Shown in pieces: positions 6,340-7,428 of a DNA stretch of 7,428 nucleotides (position 1 is its first letter; every line of letters begins with the position of its first letter). The notes beneath the pieces are model-generated. The model did not search any database. It saw only the letters and a program-made list of their open reading frames with translations, and was not told where the DNA came from. The translations under genes and the position numbers were made by a program. This DNA is from Verrucomicrobiota bacterium (GTDB lineage Bacteria > Verrucomicrobiota > Verrucomicrobiia > Opitutales > Seribacteraceae). The stretch spans positions 1-7,428 of the forward strand of contig JACNJI010000313.1 of the NCBI GenBank assembly GCA_014382645.1. Reading direction: 5' to 3'.

Positions 6340-7428
6340 ATGAAGGTATTCGACAGATTCAAATTTCCCCAGACGGCCATAGTGGTAATTACATTTCTGC
6401 TAAATCTATTGTGGTCTCAAGAGAATCATCTTTTCGGTCATGCAGATCGTTTTACTTTAAAGTTAGACGAGACGCCTTTGCCTCAGACTGATCCTCCAAG
6501 AGTGACAGGTTATGCTGATGTATTAAGTAAAGCGACACCTGCCGTGGTCGGGGTTTATACCGCTCAAGTAGTGCGCCGAAGTTTTCCAAACGCATCCAAT
6601 CCGCTAGAGGATTTTCTTAGACGCTATTATGGGCTTTCTAGAGGTGCGGACCGTTCTCGAGTGGAAGAACAAAAGGTACCGGCCGGTATGGGGTCCGGTG
6701 TGATAATTGCCCCCGAGGGTTATGCAATCACCAATGCCCATGTTATTACCGACCAACGCACGGGAAAACCAGTGGACGAAGTCTCCGTTAAACTGTTTGA
6801 CAAGCGTGAATTCCCTGCCGAAATCGTTGGCTTTGACAAAGCCACCGATATAGCCGTTCTCAAGATTAACGCTCCCGAAGCTCTTCCGTCCATCACCCTC
6901 GGAGACAGCGCCAAGTTAAGGGTGGGCGACATTGTCTTTGCCGCCGGCAACCCCCTTGGCGTCGGTCTCACCGTTACCATGGGCATTGTTTCGGCCACGG
7001 GTCGTACTGATCTCGGTATTCTCAAGGATCCGGGATCCTATGAAAATTTTATCCAGACCGATGCTGCAATCAATCAAGGTAACTCCGGTGGTGCCCTTAT
7101 CGATGCCAAAGGTCGTCTCGTTGGTATTAACACGGCCATTTACTCTCGGACAGGAGGAAGTATAGGAATTGGCTTTGCCATTCCGGTAAACCTCGCCCGC
7201 AGTGTTATGACTGGTCTCATTGAGAAAGGTGGAGTTCAGCGCGGTTTCCTCGGGGTCCAGCTCGAGGACTTGCCTTCCGACAAGGGAGCCCGCACAATGG
7301 GAGTGGTGAAAGGATCTCCAGCGGATCGAGCCGGGATTCAGGGTAATGACATTATAGTCGAGGCTGCCGGTAAGGAAATTGCCTCCGTTGCGGAACTTCG
7401 TCTCGCCATTTCTCAAACCCCTCCTGGA
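6340..7428 (+). CDS. degP: HtrA/DegP-type periplasmic serine protease, 3'-truncated by the window edge
   Basis: Envelope protease-chaperone that degrades or refolds misfolded exported proteins. The frame is open from ATG 6340 to the last base, giving 363 residues without a stop. The full trypsin-like catalytic triad is visible: His134 in TNAHVI, Asp170 in ATDIAVL and Ser249 in GNSGGAL. Surrounding blocks are also standard (GSGVII, AAGNPLG, NFIQTDAAINQ, GIGFAIP). Between the N-terminus and GSGVII lies a charged, Arg-rich segment (about 79-115) in the place of the DegP LA loop. The first PDZ domain begins at RGFLGV (301) and includes GSPADRAGI; the window ends inside it, so the presence of a second PDZ domain (DegP/DegQ type) cannot be judged. 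Residues 12-25 are hydrophobic, but no clear signal peptidase site follows, so secretion could be by signal peptide or by an uncleaved anchor as in DegS. No Shine-Dalgarno sequence is evident. The htrA family is certain; the choice of degP over degQ or degS is not. Confidence 0.93.
   Translation, partial: MKVFDRFKFPQTAIVVITFLLNLLWSQENHLFGHADRFTLKLDETPLPQTDPPRVTGYADVLSKATPAVVGVYTAQVVRRSFPNASNPLEDFLRRYYGLSRGADRSRVEEQKVPAGMGSGVIIAPEGYAITNAHVITDQRTGKPVDEVSVKLFDKREFPAEIVGFDKATDIAVLKINAPEALPSITLGDSAKLRVGDIVFAAGNPLGVGLTVTMGIVSATGRTDLGILKDPGSYENFIQTDAAINQGNSGGALIDAKGRLVGINTAIYSRTGGSIGIGFAIPVNLARSVMTGLIEKGGVQRGFLGVQLEDLPSDKGARTMGVVKGSPADRAGIQGNDIIVEAAGKEIASVAELRLAISQTPPG

Noticed and set aside
6916..7416. 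166-codon minus-strand open frame inside htrA
   Set aside because: It is antisense to the catalytic core of HtrA, which is intact and conserved on the + strand.

Overview
The window is a compact stretch of core housekeeping genes, all on the + strand, from a Gram-negative bacterium. BamA, a Skp-family chaperone and LpxD together imply an outer membrane with lipid A. The order dnaB - bamA - skp - lpxD - prs - htrA differs from the enterobacterial rseP-bamA-skp-lpxD-fabZ-lpxA cluster. It suggests the PVC superphylum, most likely Verrucomicrobia of the Opitutae type. That placement is inferred from gene order, the style of the proteins and the lack of Shine-Dalgarno sequences; no database comparison was possible.

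Layout: bases 1-1247 hold the 3' part of dnaB (replicative helicase), whose start lies outside the window. bamA (outer-membrane beta-barrel insertase) follows after 5 bases, skp/ompH (periplasmic chaperone) after 28, lpxD (lipid A acyltransferase) after 38, and prs (PRPP synthetase) after 13. A hairpin followed by eight T residues overlaps the prs stop codon and probably ends this transcription unit. After a 70-base gap comes htrA/degP (periplasmic serine protease-chaperone), which is still open at the right edge inside its first PDZ domain.

How the genes fit together: Skp carries unfolded outer-membrane proteins across the periplasm, BamA inserts them, HtrA removes or refolds those that fail, and LpxD makes the lipid A precursor for the same membrane. 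dnaB and prs add DNA replication and nucleotide precursor supply. Tight spacing suggests that dnaB to prs are co-transcribed, with htrA separate.

There are no RNA genes, mobile elements, CRISPR arrays or long intergenic regions. I found no convincing undescribed system. The findings are modest: the gene arrangement, absent Shine-Dalgarno sites, a strand-biased pentamer, a W/R/F tandem repeat in BamA, motif variants in BamA and Prs, and an unusual HtrA N-terminus.
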